Origin: Bacillota bacterium
GTDB lineage: Bacteria > Bacillota > DSM-12270 > Thermacetogeniales > Thermacetogeniaceae
Direction: 5' to 3'
NCBI GenBank assembly: GCA_029907475.1
Contig: JARYLU010000024.1
Location: 1 to 43,929 of the forward strand
DNA: 43,929 nt
The notes beneath the pieces were generated by a model. That model did not search any database, had not been told where the DNA came from, and saw nothing but the letters and a program-made list of their open reading frames with translations. The position numbers and the translations under genes were made by a program. This document shows, piece after piece, positions 18,471-26,124 of this stretch. The first letter of the stretch is position 1, and every line of letters begins with the position of its first letter.

Positions 18471-19339
18471 AGCTGGCTTATTATCCCGGGTGTTCTCTAC
18501 ATTCAACCGCGCAAGAGTATGATATCAGTTTAAAGCTTTGCCTGCAAAGCCTGGGTATCGAATTATCAGAAGTGCCTGATTGGAATTGCTGCGGGGCAAC
18601 GTCCGCCCACGCGCTCAATGAGAAGCTGGGTACCCTGCTGGCTGTACGTAATTTAAGTCTTGTTAAAAATATGTCACTTAACAAGATTTTTGCCCCCTGC
18701 GCTGCCTGTTACAACCGGTTAGTCACAACTCAGTACCGCTTGCAACATGAGCCTGCGCCTGATTCTGAAGATGCCTCCCTGACGAATTCAGGCGAACTCC
18801 AGGAAATCAAGGTTTTAAGCATCCTTGACCTCCTGTGCGATGAGGAGGTACAGGAGTTAATTAAAGCCCGCTTCAAGAAGTCGCTGAACGGCATTCGGGT
18901 TGCGTGCTATTACGGCTGTTTTTTGGTACGACCGACAGTTGCTATTGGTCGTTGCTCTTCTGAAAATCCAATGTACTTAGAAGACATTCTCGCTGCAGCA
19001 GGTGCGGAGGCTGTCTCCTGGGCTTATAAAACTGAATGTTGCGGTGCCGGTTTTGTCCTGCCGGAACCCCAAGTCGTCCTCAACCTGTCACGCGAAATCT
19101 TAAGAGATGCGAGGCGTTCGGGCGCAGATGTGATCGCGGTAGCATGTCCTTTGTGCCAGATGAACCTCGATACGCGTCAGGATGCAATTCGGAGGGAGTG
19201 GGACGAAGATCTTGAGATGCCGATCCTCTATTTTACGCAGCTGCTGGGGATAGCAATGGGTTTCTCCCCCCGCGCTTTAGGTCTAAAACGTCTCATGGTG
19301 AGCCCCTTTCCTGTTTTAATGCAGAGAGGAATCTCTTGA
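18467..19339 (+). CDS. HdrB-like protein with two CCG domains (second copy)
   Basis: 290 residues. The N-terminus MKLAYYPGCSLHSTAQEYD is classical HdrB. The first CCG domain has PGC, NCCGATSAH and CAACYNRL; the second has CYYGCFL, ECCGAGF and ACPLCQMNLD. All cysteines needed for two noncubane clusters are present. It is closer to canonical HdrB than the first copy. It is the last gene before a 200-base gap that holds a hairpin. Confidence 0.92.
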   Translation: MKLAYYPGCSLHSTAQEYDISLKLCLQSLGIELSEVPDWNCCGATSAHALNEKLGTLLAVRNLSLVKNMSLNKIFAPCAACYNRLVTTQYRLQHEPAPDSEDASLTNSGELQEIKVLSILDLLCDEEVQELIKARFKKSLNGIRVACYYGCFLVRPTVAIGRCSSENPMYLEDILAAAGAEAVSWAYKTECCGAGFVLPEPQVVLNLSREILRDARRSGADVIAVACPLCQMNLDTRQDAIRREWDEDLEMPILYFTQLLGIAMGFSPRALGLKRLMVSPFPVLMQRGIS

Positions 19340-19392
19340 AGTCCTGCAGTCCCGTTATTAGTCGAATCTGGCCTTATGATATTCAAGCCAAT

Positions 19393-19428
19393 CCAGACCA
19401 GCTTCTGCTAATGGGAAGCCGGTCCTGG
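19393..19428 (+). other. hairpin in the gap between hdrB2 and the MFS gene
   Basis: The arms CCAGACC-A-GCTTC and GGAAGC-CGGTC-CTGG pair with one bulge around an 8-base loop. There is no T-run, so it is not a clean terminator. It may stabilise the upstream mRNA or be a processing site within the operon. Confidence 0.45.
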
Positions 19429-19543
19429 ATTGAGGATATACAGATAAGGGGGTTGATCTTAAAGGGTTTAAAAAAAGCTTTAATGGGCTGTTTGTTATTA
19501 CGAACAGAACGTTAGAAAAAAGGAGAGGAGGAATTTAATTAAG

Positions 19544-20866
19544 GTGGCAGTTCATGAGCCTAAAACGGAAAAAAGGGTTTTTGACAATGTCCTTGTTCAA
19601 AAAGTGCTATCTTACCGCTATTTTATCTTTGTACTAATCGCAATCCCTTATTTTCTCGTCTACTTCCACAGAACCTCTACAGCTGTCGTTGCGAAGGCGC
19701 TTGTTGATGCGTTCAATGTAACACCTGCTGCGCTGGGACTTTTAGGGTCGATGTACTTTTATCCCTACGCAGCGGGACAGTTGCCGGCCGGTATCCTGGC
19801 GGACAACTGGGGCCCCAAAAAGACGGTTTCTCTGTTCCTCTTAATTGCGGCCATCGGTGCGATTGTTTTTGGTGCCGCGCCGAGTTTTGCAGTCACGGTT
19901 GTCGGTAGATTCCTTGTAGGTTTGGGTGTGGGTTTTGTTTATGTACCGGCCATGAGACTCCTTGCAGACTGGTTCCGAAGGCAGGAGTTTGCAACCATGT
20001 CTGGAATCATGCTTGCCATCGGAAACCTTGGCTCGTTATCTTCAGCCGGTCCCCTGGCCTTGATGATGGTTGCAATCGGTTGGCGCAACTCTTTTCACGT
20101 AATCGGAGCTGTAACCTTCTTGGCGGTGATCCTGTTCTTTCTCTTTATGGTGAACAAACCACAGGACAAGGGCTGGCCCAGCATTCAGGAAATCGAAGGA
20201 ACCGTTCCTGCGGCAGGTCAGAGTGTGAAGAAGTACGGGGTTGGCGAAAGCCTGAAGATGATCTTCTCGAACTGGGAGTTCAACAAGATCGGGATACTCT
20301 TGTTCTTCTTTTACGGCGGGATGATGGGATTCCAAGGGCTTTGGGCAGGTCCCTGGCTTCGGCACGTGTACGGAATGGAACCTACGCAGGCCGCAAATTA
20401 CCTTATGCTGATGGCGGTTGGCCTGGTCTTTGGGTGTCCTCTGTCTGGGATACTATCGGACAAGGTGCTTAAATCCAGGAAAAAGGTTCTTTTGTACGGG
20501 GGTTTCCTGTATACACTCTCGTATATCCCAATTGTTTTGAAAATTGACAGTTTAAGCCCGGTTATGATTGCTGTTTTGTTCTTCTACTGGGGCCTCACAG
20601 CCGGGAGTTTTGTTGTCTGTTTCGCCAATTCCAAAGAATGCTTCCCAGTGGAGCTGGCAGGTACGTCAACCGGGTCGGTCAACCTGTATATCTTCGTCGG
20701 CGGCGCAATCCACCAGCAGGTGATGGGCCTCATTATTCAGCGCTACCCTGCGATAGATGGGGTGTATCCGGCCGCGGCTTATCAGACGGCATTCGGGTTT
20801 TTGATTGCAGGGATGGCCCTTGCACTCCTCCTCTATTCAACATTTAAAGAGAAGCCACAATTTTAG
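19544..20866 (+). CDS. major facilitator superfamily transporter
   Basis: 440 residues; GTG start after GGAGGAATTT. There are twelve predicted membrane segments, beginning YFIFVLIAIPYFLVYFHRTS. The MFS motif between TM2 and TM3 reads GILADNWGPKKT, and LVGLGVGFVYVPAMRLLADW marks TM4. It resembles organophosphate/anion-type MFS carriers (sugar phosphate permease, hexuronate and related). Placed between Hdr genes and a CoA-transferase, it most likely imports the carboxylic acid that is then activated; this is inference. The substrate is unknown. Confidence 0.9.
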   Translation: MAVHEPKTEKRVFDNVLVQKVLSYRYFIFVLIAIPYFLVYFHRTSTAVVAKALVDAFNVTPAALGLLGSMYFYPYAAGQLPAGILADNWGPKKTVSLFLLIAAIGAIVFGAAPSFAVTVVGRFLVGLGVGFVYVPAMRLLADWFRRQEFATMSGIMLAIGNLGSLSSAGPLALMMVAIGWRNSFHVIGAVTFLAVILFFLFMVNKPQDKGWPSIQEIEGTVPAAGQSVKKYGVGESLKMIFSNWEFNKIGILLFFFYGGMMGFQGLWAGPWLRHVYGMEPTQAANYLMLMAVGLVFGCPLSGILSDKVLKSRKKVLLYGGFLYTLSYIPIVLKIDSLSPVMIAVLFFYWGLTAGSFVVCFANSKECFPVELAGTSTGSVNLYIFVGGAIHQQVMGLIIQRYPAIDGVYPAAAYQTAFGFLIAGMALALLLYSTFKEKPQF

Positions 20867-20906
20867 ATTTTTTACAAAAAATAAATTAAGTTAAGGAGGT
20901 AATTTC

Positions 20907-21695
20907 ATGTCTAAATTGGTCTCCTTGGAACAAGCAGCTAAACTCATCGGCAACGATCAAATCGTGGCTGTTGGTGGAAATGCCCTCCACCGAAATCCGG
21001 TTGCTCTTTGCCGGGCCGTTGCGAAGAACAAGCCGGTAGGCCTAACGGTGGTTGGCGCCGCCCCCGGTTTGGCTGCTGACATCCTGTGTGCTGCTGATTG
21101 TGTAAAGGAAATTTGGTTCGGTTTCTTCGGTTTCGAAAATGAGTTTGGTCTAGCCGCCGGGATGCGGAAAGGGGTCCAGAGCGGCAAGATTAAAGCGATG
21201 GAGGGCTCCTGAACGGCAATTATCGCCGCTCTCCGTGGGGGAGCATATGGTGTTCCGTTCATGCCGGTCGGCGGAATGTGGGGAAGCGACCTTCTGAAGA
21301 TTCGTCCCGAAATGTATCATGTAATGAAGAGTCCGTTCGACGGTAAAGAGGTGGTTTGTGTACCATCGATCCAGCCTGATTGGGCTTTAATCCACGTCCA
21401 TGAAGCTGATGAGATGGGCAATGCCCGTATTTTCGGGTGCACCTTCCAGGATGTCTTGATGAGTCGCGCTGCTAAAAGAACGATCATAACAGCCGAAAAA
21501 ATCGTTTCAACCGGTACTTTCCGTGAAAAACCTGAATTGACTTTAATTCCGCATATTTTTGTAGAAGCTGTAGTAGAAGCTCCGAAGGGTGCTGCCCCCG
21601 GTCCATGCTGGCCTGACTACCCGGCGCCAGACCGCGATGGGATGAAGGCTTACCTGGCTGCTGTAAAAGCTGATACTGTAAACGAGTGGCTCTAA
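20907..21695 (+). CDS. class I CoA-transferase subunit A (GctA/IpdA-like) with in-frame TGA at codon 102
   Basis: A 262-codon frame starting at an ATG after AAGGAGG. Codons 1-101 and 103-262 are both good family sequence in one frame: VGGNALHRNPVALCRAVAKN and GFENEFGLAAGMRKGVQSGK before, then TAIIAALRGGAYGVPFMPVG and DWALIHVHEADEMGNARIFG after. Codon 102 (21210-21212) is TGA, in M-E-G-S-stop-T-A-I-I, where a Cys would fit. The second half has no SD or start of its own near 21213. It is either a recent nonsense change or a selenocysteine codon: a 7-bp hairpin with a GTG loop starts 15 bases after the TGA. Its partner is the next gene. Confidence 0.8.
21228..21244 (+). promoter_or_regulatory. 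hairpin after in-frame TGA, SECIS-like candidate
   Basis: GCTCTCC and GGGGAGC pair over 7 bp (one T-G) around a 3-base GTG loop. The loop starts 22 bases after the TGA at 21210-21212, within the 16-37 base window described for bacterial SECIS elements, and G is among the first two loop bases. The bulged U of E. coli elements is not evident. It could be chance, since this is coding sequence. Confidence 0.35.
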
Positions 21696-21737
21696 TTTTT
21701 AAAGACCATTTTAATATTGAGTAAGGAGGAAAGGATT

Positions 21738-22460
21738 ATGGAATACGGCCCAGCTGAAATGTTGGTTGTAGCCCTGGCGCGGGAGGTCCAGAACGGGAAA
21801 ACATACTTTACGGGATTAGCGTCTCCCGTCCCGGTAACTGCCATGAAGCTGGCGCGTGCCCTGCACGCACCAGAGTCTATTTGGATTACCATTGCGGGGG
21901 GGATCGATCCCCAACCCGATCCGGCAGCAACACCGTCCACCCTGGATCAGGAGAGACTTCTCAAAGGGGTAGTAAGCTATTTCACGCTTGAAGAGGTTTT
22001 TGACCTTGCGTGCAGTGGAAGAATTGACCATGCTTTCTTGAGCTTTATCCAGATGAGCAAAAAGGGCGAAATCAACATGTCTTACGTCGGAGGAGAATAC
22101 GATAAACCGAAGGTCCGGCTGCCCGGGGGCGCGGGAAGCGCGACCCTGACGCCGACAGTAAAGCAGGTTTTAATCTGGCGTACCGCACACGATGCACGTT
22201 CCCTTGTTGAGGAGGTAGAGTTCTGCACGACGAAGGGCAATATATACAAGGTGTTCACTCCGTTATCCACTTTTATTATGAAAGATGGAGAGCTGCAATT
22301 AGAAAGCATCCACCCGTATACCACCCTGGACGAGGTTAAGAAGAACACCGGCTGGGAAATTACGCAAACAGATGTACCTGTAACTTCGCCTCCAACTGAA
22401 GATGAGCTGGCAGCATTACAAAAAGTAGATCCAAATAAGATATACCTGGCAGAATTTTAA
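21738..22460 (+). CDS. class I CoA-transferase subunit B (GctB/IpdB-like)
   Basis: 240 residues from the ATG at 21738, which has AAGGAGG at good distance. It begins MEYGPAEMLVVALAREVQNG and shows the IpdB/GctB pattern F-T-G-L-A-S-P-V-P-V-T-A-M-K-L-A, FLSFIQMSKKGEINMSYVGG, RLPGGAGSATLTP and FCTTKGNIYKVFTPLSTFIM. In this subfamily the classic catalytic Glu is often absent, and some members (IpdAB) open rings of CoA esters as hydrolases and do not transfer CoA; I cannot place this pair on either side. It is the last gene before the terminator. Confidence 0.9.
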   Translation: MEYGPAEMLVVALAREVQNGKTYFTGLASPVPVTAMKLARALHAPESIWITIAGGIDPQPDPAATPSTLDQERLLKGVVSYFTLEEVFDLACSGRIDHAFLSFIQMSKKGEINMSYVGGEYDKPKVRLPGGAGSATLTPTVKQVLIWRTAHDARSLVEEVEFCTTKGNIYKVFTPLSTFIMKDGELQLESIHPYTTLDEVKKNTGWEITQTDVPVTSPPTEDELAALQKVDPNKIYLAEF

Positions 22461-22481
22461 GCTTAATCCGGTTTCTAAGGG

Positions 22482-22512
22482 GAAGAGGCCGGTCTCTGGG
22501 ACCGGTCTCTTC
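22482..22512 (+). terminator. terminator-like hairpin at the end of the CoA-transferase/Hdr operon
   Basis: A 13-bp stem GAAGAGGCCGGTC / GACCGGTCTCTTC (one G-T) closes a TCTGG loop, with an A/T-rich but not pure T tail. It lies 22 bases after the last stop of the operon. Confidence 0.7.
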
Positions 22513-22552
22513 TAAATTTAAATTAAAAAGCTTACTTAAAAGGAACTTTCGG

Positions 22553-22585
22553 TTTAATTGTCGAAATATAACTTTAATTATCGAA
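22553..22585. promoter_or_regulatory. tandem 13-mer direct repeat upstream of sigma-54 activator
   Basis: TTTAATTGTCGAA and TTTAATTATCGAA are 12/13 identical and start exactly 20 bases apart, two helical turns, so a protein would meet both on the same face. They lie 50-85 bases before the start of the activator gene, which suggests an operator or autoregulatory site. The binding protein is unknown. Confidence 0.5.
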
Positions 22586-22636
22586 TAGTGGAACATCTCT
22601 TAGAACGTGAGTTTTGTGGGGAGAGGGGGGGAAAAC

Positions 22637-24412
22637 TTGAAGTGCGAGATTGACCTTACGAACCTGAAAGCAAACGAGATTATGCAAACTGAATTTTTAA
22701 CAACACTTGAAAATACACGAATAGCTGATATTTTCAACGATCTGGTTAACAGCGACAAGGAAGAATTGATTGTCCTGGATGGGGAGAAGCAACCGTGCGG
22801 CATTGTCACGAGAAAGGTGGTGCTGCGAAAACTTAAAAAAGGCGTAGACCCCGAGAGCCCTGTATGCGGGATTATGCAGCAGCCGTTAATCACCGTACAG
22901 AGCGATGACAGCGTTTACTTTGTGCGCGAGGTTATGCGCAAGCACCAAATCGGACGGGTCCCGGTTGTTAATAAGGCAGGCAAAGTAGTCGGTCTTGTCA
23001 CCGCAGTTGCGATTTGCAACGGTTTTTCTGATAAGCTTGAGGAAGTAGGCAGCCACCTTCAGGCGATAATCGATTCCATTGGTGTCGCGACCCTTGTTTT
23101 TAACAGGTTTTGCCGCCTTGTTTACTGGAATCAAATGGCCAAGCTGATTTATAAAGATAAAATCAAGCTACACGTCCGCTGTGAAGAACTTTTTGAATCG
23201 AAAGTGCTCAAGGAAATTCTTGAGACAGGAAAAACCATAAAAAATATTTACGAAGTGAACCAAGACAGGCATTTAGTAAAAAATGCAAGCCCTATCATTA
23301 AACAGGGAAAGGCCATTGGAGTTGTTTGTACCATAGAAGATGTAACGAAGGTTGTTAACTTAATGCATAAGGCAGAGGTAATCAACGAAAAAGAGGAACT
23401 GATTGAAAGGCCTGGATCGGGAAAGGGCAGCTTGCGAACCTGCCCTAAGCCTCCCTGCTTTGAGGCTTTTGAGAGCAGGAACCCAAATGCCAATAAATTA
23501 GTTAAACTGGCAAAAAAGGTAGCCAAAGTTGACGTAACTGTTTTAATTAGAGGTGAAACCGGAACCGGTAAAGAGCTTATGGCGCGTTCATTACACCTGG
23601 CAAGCTCCCGCAAAAATAACCCCTTTGTCATTGTGGACTGCAGTGCGGTGCCGGAAAAGCTTTTTGAGACCGAGCTGTTTGGTTACGAGGCCGGTGCTTT
23701 TACTGGGGCCTCTAAAAAGGGCAAAAAAGGCAAATTGGAATTAGCGGATAAAGGAACCCTATTCCTTGATGAGATCGGGGAGCTTCCTCTTGAGATGCAG
23801 TGCAAGCTTTTACGCGTTATTCAGGAAAAAGAGTTTTACAGGGTTGGGGGATTAAAGCCAATTAAAGTAGATGTCCGCTTCCTTGCTGCAACCAACAGAG
23901 ATCTCGAAGAAATGGTAAAAGAGGGGACTTTTCGTGAAGATTTATTTTACCGCCTAAATGTGATTACCTTGGAGCTACCAAGTTTGAGGGAAAGATCTGA
24001 AGATTTGGCGGATCTTATTTTCGAATTTTTTAATCATTTTAGTGATATCTACAAAATACCGATTAGTATTATTGAAAAAGGCGTTATTTCATCTCTGGCA
24101 AATTACGATTGGCCTGGAAATTACCGGGAGCTAAGGAATGTTACCGAAAGGCTTGTACTCCTTTCGGAAAATGGTTGTATTAAAATGGAACATGTTCCAG
24201 ATGTGATAAAAAATCTGACTCGCGGAGAAAAAAGTGAAAGAAAGAATAAAAGTGTTTATTGTTTAGAGGAATATATTGAGCAAAAAGAAAGGGAAGAAAT
24301 TATTAAGGCCTTAGAAAGGCATGCAAACAACAAAGCTCAAGCAGCGCGTGCTCTGAAAATTCCTCGCAGCACTTTGTATTACAAGATGAAGGCATTAAAT
24401 ATTAATATATAG
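22637..24412 (+). CDS. sigma-54-dependent transcriptional activator with CBS pair and PAS domain
   Basis: 591 residues from the TTG at 22637, which sits 5 bases after GGGGGGG; a GTG at 22607 is possible. Residues about 20-130 are a CBS pair ([33 protein letters not shown]). Residues about 135-240 are PAS-like ([20 protein letters not shown]). The AAA+ domain has Walker A GETGTGKE (about 306), GAFTGA sigma-54 contact loop (about 352) and Walker [12 protein letters not shown]. The C-terminal Fis-type HTH is [20 protein letters not shown]. It would activate sigma-54 promoters such as those at 13.6, 24.7 and 26.0 kb; the ligand of the CBS/PAS sensor is unknown, adenine nucleotides or a CoA ester being reasonable guesses. 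Confidence 0.95.
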   Translation: MKCEIDLTNLKANEIMQTEFLTTLENTRIADIFNDLVNSDKEELIVLDGEKQPCGIVTRKVVLRKLKKGVDPESPVCGIMQQPLITVQSDDSVYFVREVMRKHQIGRVPVVNKAGKVVGLVTAVAICNGFSDKLEEVGSHLQAIIDSIGVATLVFNRFCRLVYWNQMAKLIYKDKIKLHVRCEELFESKVLKEILETGKTIKNIYEVNQDRHLVKNASPIIKQGKAIGVVCTIEDVTKVVNLMHKAEVINEKEELIERPGSGKGSLRTCPKPPCFEAFESRNPNANKLVKLAKKVAKVDVTVLIRGETGTGKELMARSLHLASSRKNNPFVIVDCSAVPEKLFETELFGYEAGAFTGASKKGKKGKLELADKGTLFLDEIGELPLEMQCKLLRVIQEKEFYRVGGLKPIKVDVRFLAATNRDLEEMVKEGTFREDLFYRLNVITLELPSLRERSEDLADLIFEFFNHFSDIYKIPISIIEKGVISSLANYDWPGNYRELRNVTERLVLLSENGCIKMEHVPDVIKNLTRGEKSERKNKSVYCLEEYIEQKEREEIIKALERHANNKAQAARALKIPRSTLYYKMKALNINI

Positions 24413-24422
24413 TTGAGCAATT

Positions 24423-24440
24423 TTGTGCAAAGATGCACAA
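24423..24440. promoter_or_regulatory. perfect palindrome TTGTGCA-N4-TGCACAA (copy 1)
   Basis: Two perfect 7-base arms with an AAGA centre lie 11 bases after the activator stop. The same palindrome with another 4-base centre occurs at 42250-42267 between two sigma-54 promoters. Here it is about 280 bases upstream of the -24/-12 element at 24702. It is a candidate enhancer site. Confidence 0.6.
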
Positions 24441-24449
24441 GCTAAAGAT

Positions 24450-24478
24450 AAAGGCCCCAACGAGGGCTTTTATTTTTC
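24450..24478 (+). terminator. terminator of the CBS-PAS activator gene
   Basis: AAAG-G-CCC and GGGCTTTT form a stem with one bulged G, followed by a T-rich tail (TTTTATTTTT). It lies just after the palindrome and would end the activator transcript. Confidence 0.6.
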
Positions 24479-24701
24479 CTTAAGCCCCCGTTTATCTTTA
24501 GACCTGTCTTCTACTCCCAGGCGTTGGCCAGCTCCGGAGGGCGGACTCCCTTATTGGTTCTTTCGAATTCCCAGTGATGTCAAAGAGTGTACAAGATCCC
24601 GACATATTGTTTAATACTGCTGCTTCAACCTCCGCCAGGTCTTTGAGGGCAAGGATAAATCGAGGCATATTTTCAGGGCAGACCAAAGAGCTGATTCGAT
24701 T
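24479..24701. other. intergenic stretch, no supportable gene
   Basis: A minus-strand frame (24498-24707) reads in part MPRFILALKDLAEVEAAVLN and looks mildly protein-like, but it has no SD and no recognised family, and it ends in low-quality sequence. It may be a remnant. The stretch also contains half-sites reminiscent of the GTGTCA repeats at 25.84 kb (around 24575-24590), which is weak evidence. Confidence 0.3.
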
Positions 24702-24716
24702 TGGCATATTTCTTGC
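24702..24716 (+). promoter_or_regulatory. sigma-54 (-24/-12) promoter upstream of the CoaD-like gene
   Basis: TGGCATATTTCTTGC has GG and GC 10 bases apart and matches TGGCAY-N5-TTGC. Transcription would start near 24728, about 150 bases before the GTG of the CoaD-like gene. An AAGGAGGG at 24729-24736 follows without a useful ORF. Confidence 0.78.
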
Positions 24717-24876
24717 GTATAGTAAATTAAGGAGGGTTCACAGGTGGGACTTGGTGAATAAAATCACCATTTACCTCTAAAAAACTCCCCGGCTCATCCC
24801 ATGACTAAAAATTTTCCTGATGTCTGGAAGTGAAAATGAAATGGGCCGGGGGACAGTCCCCCAGGAGGAAAAGGTA

Positions 24877-25386
24877 GTGGTAGTAACAATTTTTCCGGGG
24901 CGTTTCGATCCGGTAACGTATGGGCACTTAGATATTATTATTCGGGCCAGCTCTTTGTTCAATCAAGTAATCGTGGCAGTCAGACCGGTGCCTGAACAAA
25001 AGCTGCTTTTCAGTTTAAATGAACGCATAAAAATGTTGGAACATTTGACACATGAATTGCCTAATATCCAGGTGCTGCCGTGCTGCGAGGCCATCCTTGA
25101 TTTTGCCCGGAAACACCATGCACGGATCATAATTAGAGGGTTACGCAGTTTCAACGACTTTGAAATGGAATTTGAGCGCGCAAAATTAAACAAAGAGCTG
25201 GCTCCGGAAATTGAGACAATTTTTATTACATGCCGGCCCGAACTCTTTTATACCTCAGAAATGGTTAAGGAAATTGCTGCTTTTGGAGGGGATATTGGTC
25301 ATCTTGTGCCACCATATATTGCAAGCCGCGTTTTTGAAAGATTATCTTTAGCGTCGGAGCAAAAAGCTTTAAAAGTAATGGGATAA
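24877..25386 (+). CDS. divergent CoaD-like (phosphopantetheine adenylyltransferase family) nucleotidyltransferase
   Basis: The GTG at 24877 has AGGAGG 8 bases upstream and gives 169 residues, the usual CoaD length; an upstream ATG at 24820 would add 19 odd residues. The T/HxGH fold is clear: TIFPGRFDPVTYGHLDIIIR, later IIIRGLRSFNDFEMEFERAK and YTSEMVKEIAAFGGDI. Several CoaD signature residues differ: PG[ST]FDP is PGRFDP, TNGH is TYGH, Lys42 (E. coli numbering) aligns with Gln, and ISSSxVKE is YTSEMVKE. CoaD makes dephospho-CoA from phosphopantetheine and ATP; this copy may be a specialised paralog. A sigma-54 promoter upstream is unusual for a housekeeping CoA gene. Confidence 0.82.
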   Translation: MVVTIFPGRFDPVTYGHLDIIIRASSLFNQVIVAVRPVPEQKLLFSLNERIKMLEHLTHELPNIQVLPCCEAILDFARKHHARIIIRGLRSFNDFEMEFERAKLNKELAPEIETIFITCRPELFYTSEMVKEIAAFGGDIGHLVPPYIASRVFERLSLASEQKALKVMG

Positions 25387-25397
25387 TAGTGAACTTA

Positions 25398-25464
25398 GAG
25401 GCCCCCGAAGCCGCCATATACCTCCCGACTGGTTTTTGAAACCAGCTCTTCTGGTGGCTTCTTT
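25398..25464 (+). terminator. repeated hairpin element, copy 1 (terminator of CoaD-like gene)
   Basis: The outer stem is GAAGCCGCCA / TGGTGGCTTC (one G-T), followed by TTTATT. An inner hairpin CTGGTTT-TTG-AAACCAG sits in the loop. The element starts GAGGCCCCCGAAGCCGCC, exactly as copy 3 at 26952, and shares the loop word ATACCTCCCG with it. Confidence 0.7.
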
Positions 25465-25566
25465 ATTGGTCCTCGTGTAATTTGTAAGAATCAGGCAGGA
25501 GCGTGCGTAGTAGTTCAAGCTAAAGTTCGCTTTCGGTTCTGCCTTGAAAACGGCAGAGGGGTCCGT

Positions 25567-25612
25567 AAAGCCGCCGGATCCGTGAAAACCGGTATTTTCG
25601 GCGGCTTCTTTA
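25567..25612 (+). repeat. repeated hairpin element, copy 2 (diverged)
   Basis: The stem AAGCCGCCG / CGGCGGCTT is followed by CTTTATTT. It shares the stem core with copies 1 and 3 but not the GAGGCCCCC flank or the ATACCTCCCG loop. It lies about 170 bases after copy 1 with no gene between them. Confidence 0.55.
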
Positions 25613-25690
25613 TTTGTGGTTGTTCTCTGCATGTCCGGTGGCAGCAAGTCGATGGGGGACTTCCTGCCAGAGTTTGTTAAAAATATTAAA

Positions 25691-25746
25691 GGCATAGAGC
25701 CCCGGGGGGAGAGGGCAACCCTTCAGGGGTTGCACGGGCCTATGCC
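25691..25746 (+). other. compound RNA hairpin (nested stems)
   Basis: An outer stem GGCATAG-a-GCCC / GGGC-CTATGCC encloses an inner stem GCAACCC / GGGTTGC, with a T-rich tract (TTTTCTGTTCTTT) downstream. It could be a strong terminator or the 3' part of a small RNA. No riboswitch class is recognised. Confidence 0.45.
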
Positions 25747-25839
25747 TCATTTTCTGTTCTTTAATGTTTTACTCGCAAAAAAACGTGCCATTTAAAAATC
25801 GCTTGTCAAAGCTGCCCTCAACGGGACTAGTTTTTGTAA

Positions 25840-25859
25840 TTTGTGTCAGGAGTGTCAAA
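25840..25859. promoter_or_regulatory. GTGTCA direct repeat, candidate activator site
   Basis: TTTGTGTCA followed after three bases by GTGTCAAA gives GTGTCA twice with 9-base periodicity, about 140 bases before the transcription start expected from the promoter at 25962. The half-site TTTGTGTYA also appears in the palindrome at 13508. Shared use by one sigma-54 activator is an inference. Confidence 0.4.
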
Positions 25860-25961
25860 CAGCGTTTAAATCTTGCACATTATTTTGTTGATGAACCGGC
25901 ACGGGGCCGCAGAAAGTGGAAAAACTTAACACTTAACAAAGGTGACCGATGCATGTTTGTT

Positions 25962-25976
25962 TGGCATGTTTTTTGC
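25962..25976 (+). promoter_or_regulatory. sigma-54 (-24/-12) promoter of the enoyl-CoA isomerase gene
   Basis: TGGCATGTTTTTTGC, followed by T, is a near-consensus -24/-12 element with GG-N10-GC. The start would be near 25988, giving a leader of about 135 bases. Confidence 0.87.
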
Positions 25977-26019
25977 TTGTTATAAAGTGTAAAGTGCGAG
26001 GTGCCTGAAAAAGTGCAGC

Positions 26020-26088
26020 ATGATGACTCAGCTTGCCATGCCGGTGAAATACAAACCTGTGGAAGAGTACTTTTGGGAAAGAAAATAG
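26020..26088 (+). CDS. possible leader peptide (22 aa)
   Basis: Within the leader of the sigma-54 transcript, ATGATG opens a 22-codon frame (MMTQLAMPVKYKPVEEYFWE and two more) ending at TAG, 36 bases before the isomerase start. The composition is protein-like, but the SD is weak (AAAAAGTG). It could be a leader peptide, a small protein, or chance. Confidence 0.25.
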   Translation: MMTQLAMPVKYKPVEEYFWERK

Positions 26089-26124
26089 AATTATAATTTA
26101 ATTATAAAAAAAGGAGTGGTTTTT

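Noticed and set aside
24498-24707. Minus-strand frame with a mildly protein-like middle part
   Set aside because: No SD, no family recognised, and it lies in a region better explained by a terminator and a sigma-54 promoter.
25383-25620. Riboswitch (Moco- or cobalamin-like words such as CCTCCC)
   Set aside because: Isolated words only; the structure is that of repeated terminator hairpins, and the conserved core of either riboswitch class is missing.
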